A stretch of 64,000 nucleotides of DNA. It comes from Acidovorax delafieldii (GTDB taxonomy: Bacteria > Pseudomonadota > Gammaproteobacteria > Burkholderiales > Burkholderiaceae_C). Under the pieces are notes generated by a model. That model saw nothing but the letters and a program-made list of their open reading frames with translations. It ran no database searches and had not been told where the DNA came from. The stretch is from the NCBI RefSeq assembly GCF_007993815.1, contig NZ_VJWE01000013.1:186001-250000 (forward strand), written 5' to 3'. How positions within the stretch are numbered: the first letter of the stretch is position 1; every line of letters starts with the position of its first letter. The position numbers were made by a program, and so were the translations under genes. Shown piece after piece: positions 54,858-64,000 of this stretch.

Positions 54858-56117
54858 TCAAAAAAGCTGCCCGGTTTCCATGGTCGCCTCTGCCCGAGGC
54901 CCGCGCCGACGCCCCTCTGCGGCCGCTGTGGCACGCGGCTCTGGCGCTGGTTCTTCCCCCCGCCGCGCCAGTGTGCTGGCCCGCACGCCGAGCAGCCGCA
55001 GGCGCTTGTCCAGCGGCACGCGCTTGAGGCATTGCCCGGCCAGCTGCCGGATGGTCGCCCCGTCGGCGGTGTAGCTGTTGGCGGTATGGTCACGCGTCGC
55101 GATCTTGAAGTCGTCATAGCGCAGCTTGATACCGATGGTGCGCGCCACATAGCCCTTGCGCTGCAGATCTTCGGCCAGCCGCATGCACAGGTCGGTAAAA
55201 ATGGTGCCCAGCTCGGCCCGGTCACGCACCGCATGCAGGTCGCGGTCGAAGGTGGTCTCGCGGCTCATGCTCACTGGCTCGCTCTCGGTCACCACCGGGC
55301 TGTCGTCGCGGCCCCAGGCCACGCGGTGCATCCAGGCGCCGGTGGATTTGCCAAAGTGGCCCATCAGCCACTGCTCATCCTGCGCGGCAAGCTGTCCGAT
55401 GGTTTCAATGCCCAGCCGCGCCAGCTTCTCGCCCGCCTTGGGACCGATGCCGTTGATCTTGCGCACGTTCAGAGGCCAGATCTTGCTCTGCAGGTCTTCC
55501 TCGTAAACGATGGAGATGCCGTTGGGCTTGTTGAACTCGCTGGCCATCTTGGCCAGCAGCCGGTTGGGCGCCACGCCGATCGAGCAGGTCAGCCCGGTCC
55601 TATCAAAGATGCTTTTCTGGATGAGCCGCGCCAGCACCCGCCCGCCTTCGCGCTGGCCGCCGGGCACGTCGGTGAAGTCGATGTACACCTCGTCCACCCC
55701 CCGGTCCTGCATCACCGGTGCGATCTCGGTGATGGTGCTCTTGAACAGGCGCGAAAAGCGTCGCACCTCGTCAAAATCCACCGGCAGCACGATGGCCTGC
55801 GGGCACAGCTTGGCGGCCTTCATCATGCCCATGGCCGAGCCCACGCCGAACTGCCGTGCGGGGTAAGTGGCCGTGGTGATCACGCCCCGGCCCACGTAGT
55901 CCTTGAGCAGCGGAAAGTCTTCCACCGGTATGAAGCGCCGCTCGCGCTCCTCGGTGCCGTCTGGCCCGCGCAGCAGCAGCTCGTCCACCTTGCGCCGCCC
56001 GCCACCGATCACCACAGGCAAGCCTTTGAGTTGCGGGTAGCGCAGCAACTCCACGGACGCAAAGAACGCGTCCATGTCCAGGTGCGCGATGCGGCGCAAC
56101 GACATCATGTGATCCAT
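54858..56117 (-). CDS. dinB: DNA polymerase IV (DinB)
   Basis: 419 residues. Y-family translesion polymerase. Palm acidic residues in AHLDMDAFFASVE and VDEVYIDFTDV; YPARQFGVGSAMGMMKA; C-terminal little-finger domain with DSPVVTESEPVSMSRETTF. The insert KVDELLLRGPDGTEERERRFIPVEDF lengthens the fingers region relative to E. coli. Start ATG 56117 (MDHMMSLRR) or one of the following ATGs. No LexA box was recognised in the 83-bp gap upstream. Confidence 0.93.
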   Translation of the reverse strand: MDHMMSLRRIAHLDMDAFFASVELLRYPQLKGLPVVIGGGRRKVDELLLRGPDGTEERERRFIPVEDFPLLKDYVGRGVITTATYPARQFGVGSAMGMMKAAKLCPQAIVLPVDFDEVRRFSRLFKSTITEIAPVMQDRGVDEVYIDFTDVPGGQREGGRVLARLIQKSIFDRTGLTCSIGVAPNRLLAKMASEFNKPNGISIVYEEDLQSKIWPLNVRKINGIGPKAGEKLARLGIETIGQLAAQDEQWLMGHFGKSTGAWMHRVAWGRDDSPVVTESEPVSMSRETTFDRDLHAVRDRAELGTIFTDLCMRLAEDLQRKGYVARTIGIKLRYDDFKIATRDHTANSYTADGATIRQLAGQCLKRVPLDKRLRLLGVRASTLARRGEEPAPEPRATAAAEGRRRGPRAEATMETGQLF

Positions 56118-56200
56118 CTCAGTGCTTGATCGTCGATAGCACAGAGAAGGACGGCCATGGCTGCACAACGGCGATCATCACTTGCACACCTGCCAATAAA

Positions 56201-56950
56201 TCAGGCAGCGCCTGCAACCTGGAGCCGAATCCGAAGCCGCGCCAACATCTCGTCTGACGGCAGTTGAACGTCGGTCAGAGTCGCGTCATGCAATCCATGA
56301 TCGGGAATCGGTAACCCCGCCTGCTGATAATCGTAGCTCCAGTTGGATTCGTAAAGCACCGTCCAGCGGCCAGTCCATTCCATTCGCAAACGATGCGCAC
56401 GAACAAGGTCGAACATGAGCCGGTCGCACTTGGGCGTTGCAGCGCGTGGAATCATCCCCCAAAGGGTCCACACGAATGCGGCTGAACGATGAAAGGACAT
56501 GCAGCTGGTATCGACATGCTGCCGCGAAACATCCTCTTGCGACACCAAGCGCAAGTGTTCATGCCCCGGCAAAAAAATGTACCGGGACCCAAAAACGGCA
56601 TCGAGTGGAACGCCATCATCTATCGCACGCTGATAGGCAGACACTAGGCTTTCCAGGTGCTCGGGCTCGAACAAGTTATCTGCGTCGAGAAAGCAAGCCA
56701 CGTCCGCCCCTTCGTTCAGTGCCAGCAAAGCGCCTACGCTTCGCGGAGTGCACCCATAGTCTGCATGCGCACTGGGCAAATTAACTGCCACTACGCGCTC
56801 ATACCCCTCCATCACCTCAGGCCTGGGATGACCATCGGCCACCATGTAGTGCACAAAATTTCGATAGGTTTGCCTCTGCACGCTGTCCATTCCGCGACGC
56901 AATACCGCCTCAGACTCTTTGAAATAAGGCGTGATGACAGCAACTTTCAT
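56201..56950 (-). CDS. GT2-family glycosyltransferase
   Basis: 249 residues, GT-A fold. [29 protein letters not shown] at the N-terminus and the DxD-type [16 protein letters not shown] for nucleotide-sugar/metal binding. [15 protein letters not shown] and [15 protein letters not shown] follow. No membrane segment. It overlaps the UDP-glucuronate decarboxylase gene by 4 nt, so a UDP-xylose or UDP-glucuronate donor is a reasonable guess. Confidence 0.85.
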   Translation of the reverse strand: MKVAVITPYFKESEAVLRRGMDSVQRQTYRNFVHYMVADGHPRPEVMEGYERVVAVNLPSAHADYGCTPRSVGALLALNEGADVACFLDADNLFEPEHLESLVSAYQRAIDDGVPLDAVFGSRYIFLPGHEHLRLVSQEDVSRQHVDTSCMSFHRSAAFVWTLWGMIPRAATPKCDRLMFDLVRAHRLRMEWTGRWTVLYESNWSYDYQQAGLPIPDHGLHDATLTDVQLPSDEMLARLRIRLQVAGAA

Positions 56951-57954
56951 GACGCACCTTCCTCACGCATTACTTGAACAACGCCATCCACAGAAGTGGT
57001 TGAGGTGGCTGACAAAAGTTGCCGAAAATAGTCCACCGTCTTTTCCAACCCAACGGACAGAGGCACTGTGGGCTCCCAACCCAGTACGTGCTTGGCGCGC
57101 GTAATGTCCGGACGCCTCTGGCGGGGATCATCTTGGGGCAAAGGACGAAAGTCCACCGCGGTGCACGCCCCCGTCAACGTCAGTACACGATCCGCAAGCT
57201 CACACATGGAAAGCTCGGTGGGATTGCCCAGATTGATGGGTCCGGTTACCTCCAGCGGGCTTGCCATCAATGCGAGCAGCCCTTCGATCAGGTCATCAAC
57301 GTAGCAAAACGATCGCGTCTGCGAGCCATCACCGTACACCGTTAGGGAATCGCCACGCAACGCTTGCACGATGAAGTTGCTCACCACTCTCCCGTCATCT
57401 GGCTGCATGCGAGGTCCATACGTGTTGAAGATTCTCGCTACCTTGATGGCCACTCCGTGACGGCGATGGAAATCGAAAAACAGGGTTTCAGCGCAGCGCT
57501 TTCCCTCGTCGTAACAAGCCCTTGGCCCCAAGGGATTGACATGGCCCCAGTACGCCTCGGTCTGTGGACTGACCTCAGGATCACCATAGACCTCGCTGGT
57601 AGACGCTTGCAAAATGCGCGCGCCACACCGCTGGGCGAGTTCGAGCAGATGGATAGCCCCGTACACGGAGGTTTTGACGGTATGCAACGGATCGGCCTGG
57701 TAATGCGGAGGCGATGCCGGACAAGCAAGGTTGTAAATTTCATCAACCTCCATCCCGGCTGGCAACGGTTGTGCGATGTCGTGCGTTATCAGTGCAAAGT
57801 TCCGGTGCGCCAAAAATGAGGCGACATTCGCATGCGATCCCGTCAGGAACGAATCCATGCAGAGGACGTGACACCCAGAACGCAGCAATCGCTCACACAA
57901 GTGGGAACCCAAAAAGCCAGCACCACCAGTAACAAGAATGCGTTTGGAGACCAT
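56947..57954 (-). CDS. UDP-glucuronate decarboxylase (UDP-xylose synthase)
   Basis: 335 residues, extended [22 protein letters not shown] (NAD loop), the UXS-type [27 protein letters not shown], catalytic Ser in [15 protein letters not shown], Tyr-x3-Lys in [10 protein letters not shown], and [22 protein letters not shown]. Oxidises and decarboxylates UDP-glucuronate to UDP-xylose (via the 4-keto sugar). The substrate is made by the divergent UDP-glucose dehydrogenase. Start ATG 57954. Confidence 0.92.
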   Translation of the reverse strand: MVSKRILVTGGAGFLGSHLCERLLRSGCHVLCMDSFLTGSHANVASFLAHRNFALITHDIAQPLPAGMEVDEIYNLACPASPPHYQADPLHTVKTSVYGAIHLLELAQRCGARILQASTSEVYGDPEVSPQTEAYWGHVNPLGPRACYDEGKRCAETLFFDFHRRHGVAIKVARIFNTYGPRMQPDDGRVVSNFIVQALRGDSLTVYGDGSQTRSFCYVDDLIEGLLALMASPLEVTGPINLGNPTELSMCELADRVLTLTGACTAVDFRPLPQDDPRQRRPDITRAKHVLGWEPTVPLSVGLEKTVDYFRQLLSATSTTSVDGVVQVMREEGAS

Positions 57955-58161
57955 GGAAACCTTGCAGGAACGAAGGCGGAATGCAATGAGCAAGTGAACT
58001 GCATAATTATCAGTGCCTACCGTTGCTGGGATCTACATGATGATGGATACCGACGCGCAGGCAACGGACAACAAAATCTTCGCTGCGCTGAGGTAAGGAC
58101 ACCTGCAGCGCACTCTGCGGGTACTACCCACCCGGGTACATCCTCCGCCTCTCAAGGTCCC
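57955..58161. promoter_or_regulatory. Divergent intergenic region of the UDP-xylose cassette
   Basis: 207 bp between the divergent decarboxylase and dehydrogenase genes. AT-rich around 58000-58012 (gcataattatcag), where a GATAAT-like -10 on the minus strand is possible. CACCCGGGTA at 58129-58138 contains a small palindrome. No operator is recognised. Confidence 0.4.
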
Positions 58162-59328
58162 ATGAAAATAGCTGTCGCTGGAATCGGGTATGTTGGTCTT
58201 TCCGTGGCCGTGTTGCTTGCGCAACACCACGATGTTGTATTGATCGATATCGCACCAGACAAAGTACAGCAAGTTTCTGACCGGATATCGCCCTTCTGCG
58301 ACCCCGATATCCAACAGTATTTGAGCGACACGTCGTTGCGCCTAGAGGCCACACTAAGCCAGCAAGCAGCCTATGAGCGAGCAGACTATGTGATCGTGGC
58401 AACGCCCACAGACTTTGATCAGAAGACCGGCACTTTCGACACTGCCTCTGTGGATGCTGTCATACAGAGCGTATTGGCGATCCAACCCAATGCGGTGATC
58501 GTGATTCGCTCAACCGTGCCAGTAGGATTTACTGAGAACGCAAAGACCCGTTGGGGTACCAATCAGCTGGTTTTCTGTCCAGAGTTTCTGCGGGAGGGCC
58601 AAGCTCTGCATGACACGCTCAACCCCTCACGTATCGTTGTGGGTGAGCGCTCGGAACGAGCACAGACTCTTGCAGGTCTTCTATTGGAAGGCGCGCGCTC
58701 CAAAGAAGTCCCCGTGTTGTTCACCAACGCCAGAGAAGCAGAGTCGATCAAGCTTTTTGCCAATGCCTATTTGGCGATGCGTGTGGCGTACTTCAATGAA
58801 CTTGACAGTTTTGCTGAAACCCACGAGCTCAACACGCGGCAGATCGTCGAAGGCGTGTGCGCCGACCCTCGCATTGGCGGGCACTACAACAACCCATCGT
58901 TTGGCTACGGCGGGTACTGCCTGCCTAAAGACACCCAACAGCTGCAGGCCCAATTCGACGGTATCCCTCAACACCTGATCAGTGCCATCGTACGCTCCAA
59001 TGTTGCACGGCAACATTTCATTGCTGAGCGCATCATGCAACGCGACCCGCAGAGGGTGGGAATATTTCGGCTGATCCACAAGCAAGGATCGGGAAACTTC
59101 CGCACATCCAGCATCCAAGGGGTAATGATGCATTTACAGGATCGAGGAGTTGAAATACTTGTCTACGAACCGAACTTGAATGCAGCAGACTTCCTTCATT
59201 TCCGAGTGGAGCATGATCTCGACACCTTCAAGCGCTGCTGCGATGTCATCCTCGCCAATCGAATTACAGATGTCCTCAACGACGTGGTGCACAAGGTCTA
59301 CACCCGAGACCTCTTTGGCCGAGACTAG
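58162..59328 (+). CDS. ugd: UDP-glucose 6-dehydrogenase
   Basis: 388 residues, same length as E. coli Ugd. Oxidises UDP-glucose to UDP-glucuronate with two NAD+. MKIAVAGIGYVGLSVAVLLAQHHDV (Rossmann), VIRSTVPVGFTE, FCPEFLREGQALHDTLNPSRIVVG, Lys in ESIKLFANAYLAMRVAYFNELD, and the catalytic Cys in GYGGYCLPKDTQQL. ATG 58162 chosen; the long open frame further upstream crosses the divergent promoter. Confidence 0.95.
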   Translation: MKIAVAGIGYVGLSVAVLLAQHHDVVLIDIAPDKVQQVSDRISPFCDPDIQQYLSDTSLRLEATLSQQAAYERADYVIVATPTDFDQKTGTFDTASVDAVIQSVLAIQPNAVIVIRSTVPVGFTENAKTRWGTNQLVFCPEFLREGQALHDTLNPSRIVVGERSERAQTLAGLLLEGARSKEVPVLFTNAREAESIKLFANAYLAMRVAYFNELDSFAETHELNTRQIVEGVCADPRIGGHYNNPSFGYGGYCLPKDTQQLQAQFDGIPQHLISAIVRSNVARQHFIAERIMQRDPQRVGIFRLIHKQGSGNFRTSSIQGVMMHLQDRGVEILVYEPNLNAADFLHFRVEHDLDTFKRCCDVILANRITDVLNDVVHKVYTRDLFGRD

Positions 59329-59391
59329 CGCCACCAGTTCGCCAACAATAACTGCTAGCTCCCAATCCACTCTATGGGTAGCAGATGTGGG

Positions 59392-60378
59392 CTATGGACC
59401 TCGCCCAAGCTTCTGACCAAAACCCATAGAAATCAGCATCAGCACCATCCCCCCCAGCTGCCAACCGCCCAAGGTGTGCTGAAAGTACAACCAGTCCACC
59501 ACGATGGCGACCGTGGGGTAAGCAAACTGCAGTACCGCCACCCGGGCCGTCGCCAGACGGGACATGCCTGCGTACATCAAGGTATACGCCAAGCCGGTGT
59601 GGATCAGGCCCAGCCCAGCCAGCCATGCCCAGGAGACACCCCAGGCAGGCCAACCGTGCCCTACGGGGGCCACCCACAGCACGGCCGCACCCAGCGCACA
59701 TTGCCACCACGCCAAGGTCCCCAGCGGCAACACCCCCAAGCGCTTGGCGACCACGGTGACGGTGGCTGTGCACAGCGCACCGATCAGGCACAGGCCCACG
59801 CCCACCCAGTAGCCTGGCGCGTGGCTACCGCCCGATGGAGTCAACCCCTCCGCAACCCCCGTGGCCAGGACCAGCCCCACCATGGCGACCAGCACCGACA
59901 CCACGCGCTGCCCGGGCACGGACTCTTTCAACCACCAAGCCCCCAGCAGCAACACCCACAGCGGTTGCACATGGAACAGCACCACCGCCACCCCGGTGGG
60001 CACCTGCTGGATCGCGGTGAAAAACAGCCACCAGCTCGCCAACATGAGCCCGCTGAGAAGCAACACCCACGGCAAAGCAGCCCAGCCCACCCAGAGCCCC
60101 CGCCGAAGTGCCGACCAAGACTGGTTGCGCCAGGCCATCCACAACGTGAGCCCGATGAGGCCAAACGCGCACCGGAACCACGTCACCGTCAACGGCGCCG
60201 CCTGCGCCTCGTGCACAAACACGCCGATGGTGCCCAGCAGCGCGTTGCCCAGCACGAAGGCGACCCAGCCATCCAGCCGGCGGGCATCCGGCAGCACGTG
60301 GGCAACAGCCACAGGTGAAGCGGACGCTGGAACCACGGGTGCGGATGTGCCTGAAACGGTAGAGGAAGACTGCTGCAT
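59392..60378 (-). CDS. EamA/DMT-family transporter
   Basis: 328 residues with about ten hydrophobic segments in two EamA repeats (WVAFVLGNALLGTIGVFVHE..., and GYWVGVGLCLIGALCTATVTVVAKR...). The family exports small metabolites such as amino acids or purines. The cytosolic N-terminus is Ser/Val-rich. Divergent from a LysR gene 93 bp away, so it is the probable target. Substrate not predictable from sequence. Confidence 0.9.
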   Translation of the reverse strand: MQQSSSTVSGTSAPVVPASASPVAVAHVLPDARRLDGWVAFVLGNALLGTIGVFVHEAQAAPLTVTWFRCAFGLIGLTLWMAWRNQSWSALRRGLWVGWAALPWVLLLSGLMLASWWLFFTAIQQVPTGVAVVLFHVQPLWVLLLGAWWLKESVPGQRVVSVLVAMVGLVLATGVAEGLTPSGGSHAPGYWVGVGLCLIGALCTATVTVVAKRLGVLPLGTLAWWQCALGAAVLWVAPVGHGWPAWGVSWAWLAGLGLIHTGLAYTLMYAGMSRLATARVAVLQFAYPTVAIVVDWLYFQHTLGGWQLGGMVLMLISMGFGQKLGRGP

Positions 60379-60435
60379 GCCCGCAGTGTGGCTGCCAGTC
60401 TTTGCAATCCAAAGCGCATAATTTACACACCAACC

Positions 60436-60450
60436 ATTCGATCATCGAAT
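60436..60450. promoter_or_regulatory. Candidate LysR-type operator
   Basis: Perfect palindrome ATTCGAT-c-ATCGAAT, containing T-N11-A as in LysR-family boxes. It lies 22 bp before the lysR start codon in the gap shared with the divergent exporter gene, where autoregulation and exporter control would be expected. Confidence 0.5.
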
Positions 60451-60471
60451 ACATCATCACTGGGGCAATCC

Positions 60472-61351
60472 ATGAGCTACCGCGATTTGCAATTCGATTG
60501 GCTTCAGTGTCTGGTGGCTGTGGTGGATGCAGGCTCGCTCTCCGGCGCGGCGGCCGAGGTGCACCGGTCCCAGTCGGCGGTCAGCATGCAGCTCAAGAAG
60601 CTCGAAGACGCTGTAGGCCACCGCCTGCTGGAGCGCGATGCCCGCAAGCAGCACCTCACGCCCGAGGGTGAAACCCTGCTGGGCTATGCGCGCCGCATTC
60701 TGGAACTGCACGCAGAAGCACATGACGCACTGAACGGCGACGCCCTCACAGGCCGGGTGCGGCTGGGGGTGCCGGATGACTACGCAGCGCGCTACCTCAC
60801 GCCCGTGCTCAAGCGCTTTGCGCCCCGTCACAGTGCGGTGGAGATTGAGCTGGACTGCGAGCAGTCCACCGCACTCATCCCGCGTGTAGCCAATGGCGAC
60901 CTGGACCTGGCCCTGATCTCGCGCGATCACGCACGCCGGGGCACGCTGCTGTTCCATGAGCCCATGGTGTGGGTGGGGTCGGCGCAGTTCGAGTTGTGGA
61001 GGCGTGACCCGCTGCCGATTGCGGTGTACGAATCGGCCAGCCTGGCGCGGCGCGGCGCCATCCACGCGCTGGCGCAGCAGGGGCGCCGCTACAAGGTGGT
61101 CTATCACAGCTCCAGCCTGGCCGGGCAAATTGCAGCGGTGGAATGGCCTGGCCGTGGCCGCCCTCACCCACTGCAGCGTGCCATCGCAGCTGCAGGTGCT
61201 CGGCACCGAGCAAGGCCTGGGGCCACTGGCCCCTATGGAGGTGGCCGTGTACCGCAGCCGCGCATCGCGCGGCTCCAAGGCGGTGGACAGCCTGCAGAAC
61301 CTGCTGGTGCAGACCCTGCGGCAGTCGGGCGGCGCCCGCGTGACCGGCTGA
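60472..61351 (+). pseudogene. LysR-family transcriptional regulator, frameshifted
   Basis: From ATG 60472 (MSYRDLQFDWLQCLV) a LysR protein runs through the winged helix (AGSLSGAAAEVHRSQSAVSMQLKKLE) and most of the substrate domain to SSLAGQIAAVE at about 61143. There the reading shifts: the next frame continues with GLAVAALTHCSVPSQLQVLG to a TGA at 61349-61351, as expected of the family, while the original frame turns into Pro/Arg/Gly-rich nonsense. One extra base or two missing bases at 61143-61145 would explain it (family reading would be VESGLAVAAL). True mutation or sequencing error cannot be told apart here. Confidence 0.8.
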
Positions 61352-61374
61352 GCGCCTAAGTACGAGACGGTGGC

Positions 61375-63060
61375 CTACTTCTTGGAGAGTGCTGCACTGC
61401 GAATGCCCTGCAGCGTGCCGGTGGGCGTGATCGCCTCGGGGTCGATCAGGCAGTGCAGCACGCTGGGCAGGCCGCTGGCACGGGCGCGGGAGAGTGCAGG
61501 GGCGAAGTCTTCGGTGCGCTCCACCCGCTCGCCGTGGCCCCCAAAGGCCTGCGCGTAGGCCTTGAAGTCAGGATTCTTGAGCTGCGTGGCGCTGATGCGG
61601 CCGGGGTACTCGCGCTCTTGGTGCATGCGGATGGTGCCGTACATGGCGTTGTCCAGCAGCACCACGAGGATGGGCAGGCCGTACTGCACGGCGGTTGCAA
61701 ACTCCTGACCGTGCATTAGGAAGTCTCCGTCACCCGCAAAGATCACCACCTCGCGCTGCGGCCACAAGCGCTTGCCGCCCACGCCTGCGGGCAGACCGTA
61801 GCCCATTGACCCGCTGGTGGGCGCCAGCTGGCTCGCGTAGGTGGTGAAGGGCCAGAAGCGGTGAATCCACGTGGCAAAGTTGCCTGCGCCGTTGCAGAAG
61901 ATCGTATCGGCGGGAAGCACTTCCTTGAGGTGCTGCATCACCTGGCCCATTTGCAGGTTGCCAGGGATGCGGATGGGCGCCGTGTCGCTCCAGGCCAGGT
62001 ACTCGGCATGGGCCGCTTCAGCGTGCGCCTTCCAGGGCACTGCCGCCGTGGGCCGCACAGAATTCAATGCAGCTGTGAAAGCCTGTGGCGTGGCGTGGAT
62101 GGCCTGGGTGGGGCGATACAGCTTGCCCAGTTCATCCGCATCGGCATGCACATGCACCAGGGGCTGCGCGGGGGTGGGAATGTCGAACAGCTCATAGCCC
62201 TGCGAGGGTACTTCAGACAGACGCCCGCCCACCACCAGCACCAGGTCCGACGCCTTGATGCGCGCCAGCAGCTTGGGGTTGACGCCCAGGCCCAGGTCAC
62301 CGCCGTAGCAGGCATGTGTGGCCGGGAACAGCATCTGGCGGCGGAACGAGCAGTACACGGGAATCGACCACGCTTCGGCAAACGCGGTGAACTCGCGCAC
62401 CGCCTGCTCGGACCAGCGGCTGCCACCCAGGATGGCCACGGGATTTTTGGCGGCTTGCAGGCGCTGTGCCAGCTCGGCCATTTGCGCAGTGCCAGGGTGG
62501 GTCTCCGTCACCTGGTAGGGCAATGCATCGGCCACAGTGGCGGCCTCGGTCAGCATGTCCTCGGGCAGCGCCACCACCACGGGGCCAGGGCGGCCCGAGG
62601 TGGCGACATGGAAGGCGCGCGAGATCAGCTCCGGCACGCGCGCCGGGTCGTCAATCTGCACCACCCACTTGGCCATGGTGCCGAACACCGCGCTGTAGTC
62701 CAGCTCCTGAAACGCCTCGCGCCCCACGGCACCGCGTGCCACCTGGCCTACGAACAGGATCATGGGGGTCGAATCCTGGTGGGCAATGTGCACACCGGCC
62801 GATGCATTGGTGGCGCCGGGCCCGCGCGTCACAAAGCAGATGCCGGGCTGGCCGGTGAGCTTGCCCTGCGCCTCGGCCATCATGGCCGCCCCGCCCTCCT
62901 GACGGCACACGGTCACGCCGATGTCGGCATCGTGCAGGGCATCGAGCACGGCCAGGTAGCTTTCGCCGGGCACGCAAAAGAGCTGCTTCACACCATGGGT
63001 GATGAGCTGCTGCACCAGGATCTGGCCGCCGGTGCGGGGGGTGAGGGAGGTCGTGTTCAT
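61375..63060 (-). CDS. ThDP-dependent enzyme, acetolactate-synthase-like
   Basis: 561 residues. Three-domain ThDP enzyme: activating Glu in VCRQEGGAAMMAEAQG, central nucleotide-like domain (NPVAILGGSRWSEQAV), and ThDP motif GDGDFLMHGQEFATAVQYGLPILVVLLDN. N-terminal GGQILVQQLITHGVKQLFCVPGESYL is as in IlvB-type proteins. No small regulatory subunit gene is adjacent, so a catabolic or orphan acetolactate-synthase-like function is more likely than branched amino acid synthesis. It lies just after the aminotransferase gene on the same strand. Confidence 0.88.
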   Translation of the reverse strand: MNTTSLTPRTGGQILVQQLITHGVKQLFCVPGESYLAVLDALHDADIGVTVCRQEGGAAMMAEAQGKLTGQPGICFVTRGPGATNASAGVHIAHQDSTPMILFVGQVARGAVGREAFQELDYSAVFGTMAKWVVQIDDPARVPELISRAFHVATSGRPGPVVVALPEDMLTEAATVADALPYQVTETHPGTAQMAELAQRLQAAKNPVAILGGSRWSEQAVREFTAFAEAWSIPVYCSFRRQMLFPATHACYGGDLGLGVNPKLLARIKASDLVLVVGGRLSEVPSQGYELFDIPTPAQPLVHVHADADELGKLYRPTQAIHATPQAFTAALNSVRPTAAVPWKAHAEAAHAEYLAWSDTAPIRIPGNLQMGQVMQHLKEVLPADTIFCNGAGNFATWIHRFWPFTTYASQLAPTSGSMGYGLPAGVGGKRLWPQREVVIFAGDGDFLMHGQEFATAVQYGLPILVVLLDNAMYGTIRMHQEREYPGRISATQLKNPDFKAYAQAFGGHGERVERTEDFAPALSRARASGLPSVLHCLIDPEAITPTGTLQGIRSAALSKK

Positions 63061-63083
63061 ATCAACGGTATCGGATCAAAAAT

Positions 63084-64000
63084 TCAGAACAGGGCCTGGC
63101 ATGCGCGCTGGATGCGTGCGCAGGCCTCTTGCAAATCGGCGGTAGAGGCGGCGTACGAGATGCGGAAGTATGGCGCCAGCCCCAGCACCCCGCCAGGCAC
63201 CACGGCGACATGGTGTTCGCGCAGAAGGTAGGCGCAGAAGTCGGCATCGGTGCGCAGCAGCATGCCGCCCGGCGTGGTGCGGCCCAGCACACCTTCGCAG
63301 CTGGCAAAGGTGTAGAACGCGCCCTCCGGCACACGGCAGCGCAGGCCGGGCGATGCATTGAGTGCGGCCACCACCAGGTCACGCCGGTCCTGGAACGCTT
63401 GGCAGCGCTCGCGCACCACGTCTTGCGGCCCCGTCAGCGCCGCCACGGCAGCCGCCTGGCTGATGGACGACGGGCAGGACGTGGCCTGGCTCTGCACCAC
63501 GGCCATGGCTGCAATCAGTGCCTTGGGGCCTGCGCCGTAGCCCAGGCGCCAGCCCGTCATGGCATACGACTTGGAGACACCGTTCACCGTCAGCGTGCGA
63601 TCGCGCAGCGAGGGCAGCACGGCGGCGGGCGTGGCAAAAGCGCGGCCGTCGTACAGGATGTGTTCGTAGATGTCGTCCGCCAGCAGCCACACCTGCGGGT
63701 GGCGCTCCACCACTTCCAGCACGGGCAGCAGCTGCTCGGCACTGTAGGCGGCCCCGCTGGGGTTGGAGGGCGAGTTGATGAACACCCAGCGCGTGCGCGG
63801 CGTGATGGCCGCCTCCAGCTGCTCGGGCGTGATACGAAAGCCGTTGGCCTCGGTGCAGGGCACCACCACGGGTACACCGCCTGCAATCAGCACCATGTCG
63901 GCATACGAGGTCCAGTACGGCGCGGGCAGGATCACCTCGTCGCCAGGGTTCACCGAGGCCATCAGCGCGTTGTAGAGGATCTGCTTGGCACCCGCGCCTG
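63084..64000 (-). CDS. PLP-dependent aminotransferase, aspartate-aminotransferase type (partial)
   Basis: C-terminal 305 residues; the frame stays open to the right window edge (AGAKQILYNALMASVNPGDEV), so the start is outside. Fold type I: PAPYWTSYADM, INSPSNPSGAAYSAEQL, LADDIYEHILYDG, Schiff-base Lys in TVNGVSKSYAMTGWRLGY and Arg in YFRISYAAST. The first internal ATG at 63962 is not the true start. A 23-bp gap separates it from the ThDP enzyme gene, suggesting one operon. Confidence 0.9.
   Translation of the reverse strand, partial: GAGAKQILYNALMASVNPGDEVILPAPYWTSYADMVLIAGGVPVVVPCTEANGFRITPEQLEAAITPRTRWVFINSPSNPSGAAYSAEQLLPVLEVVERHPQVWLLADDIYEHILYDGRAFATPAAVLPSLRDRTLTVNGVSKSYAMTGWRLGYGAGPKALIAAMAVVQSQATSCPSSISQAAAVAALTGPQDVVRERCQAFQDRRDLVVAALNASPGLRCRVPEGAFYTFASCEGVLGRTTPGGMLLRTDADFCAYLLREHHVAVVPGGVLGLAPYFRISYAASTADLQEACARIQRACQALF

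Noticed and set aside
61375-63060. Biosynthetic acetolactate synthase large subunit ilvB
   Set aside because: No ilvN/ilvC beside it; neighbours are an aminotransferase and a LysR/exporter pair, so only the broader family is claimed.
61861-63231. 456-codon open frame on the plus strand over the ThDP enzyme gene
   Set aside because: Antisense to a well-supported ThDP enzyme; no recognisable domain.

Overview
The window looks like a chromosomal segment of a GC-rich beta-proteobacterium of the Comamonadaceae (Acidovorax-like). This rests on gene order: rpmF-plsX-fabH-fabD-fabG-acpP-fabF, then rpoE-rseA-rseB-degQ-lepA-lepB-rnc-era-recO-pdxJ-acpS-nagZ, and a convergent pair maf / rsmI-like against sppA-Rieske-gph-rluC with rne divergent. 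Short intergenic repeats containing an agctatcaaa-type core also fit this family, as I recall it. No rRNA, tRNA, CRISPR array, insertion sequence or phage gene was found.

Region 1 (144-17897, minus strand) is one long glycan operon of 15 genes with many 4-nt ATGA overlaps. Reading in the direction of transcription it encodes a MurJ/MviN-type flippase, an HpcH/HpaI-type aldolase, a PglC-like phosphoglycosyl transferase, an AsnB-type amidotransferase, a GT-B glycosyltransferase with sialyltransferase-like HP and ST motifs, a zinc-ribbon methyltransferase, HisH, a HisF-WbpG fusion, PseB, PseC, an SpsF-like cytidylyltransferase, a pseudaminic-acid-associated methylase, a PseG-GNAT (PseH-like) fusion, PseI and a WbpM/CapD-type 4,6-dehydratase. 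Together these can make and activate pseudaminic acid. The HisH/HisF-WbpG module suggests that an N-acetyl group becomes an acetamidino group. This locus is the best candidate for an unusual system in the window: a nitrogen-rich, possibly methylated nonulosonate surface glycan built with two fusion enzymes.

Region 2 (18017-21390, plus) holds lysS, a receiver-GGDEF diguanylate cyclase and a small MscS-like channel. Region 3 (21452-41131, minus) is the housekeeping block: nagZ back to recO/era/rnc, lepB/lepA, the DegQ-RseB-RseA-RpoE envelope-stress module, and the fatty-acid/phospholipid cluster fabF to rpmF-yceD. The 510-bp lepA-degQ gap carries two perfect tandem DnaA-box matches and an intrinsic terminator that points toward lepA but lies upstream of it.

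Region 4 (41157-54664) has maf and an rsmI-like methyltransferase facing sppA-Rieske-gph-rluC, then rne with a 599-bp upstream region, yaaA, a prolyl-4-hydroxylase-like enzyme, queF, a small membrane protein and a PAS-type chemoreceptor. Region 5 (54858-64000) has dinB, a UDP-xylose cassette (GT2, UDP-glucuronate decarboxylase, divergent UDP-glucose dehydrogenase), a DMT exporter with a divergent LysR gene broken by a frameshift, a ThDP-dependent acetolactate-synthase-like enzyme and the C-terminal part of a PLP aminotransferase cut by the window edge.
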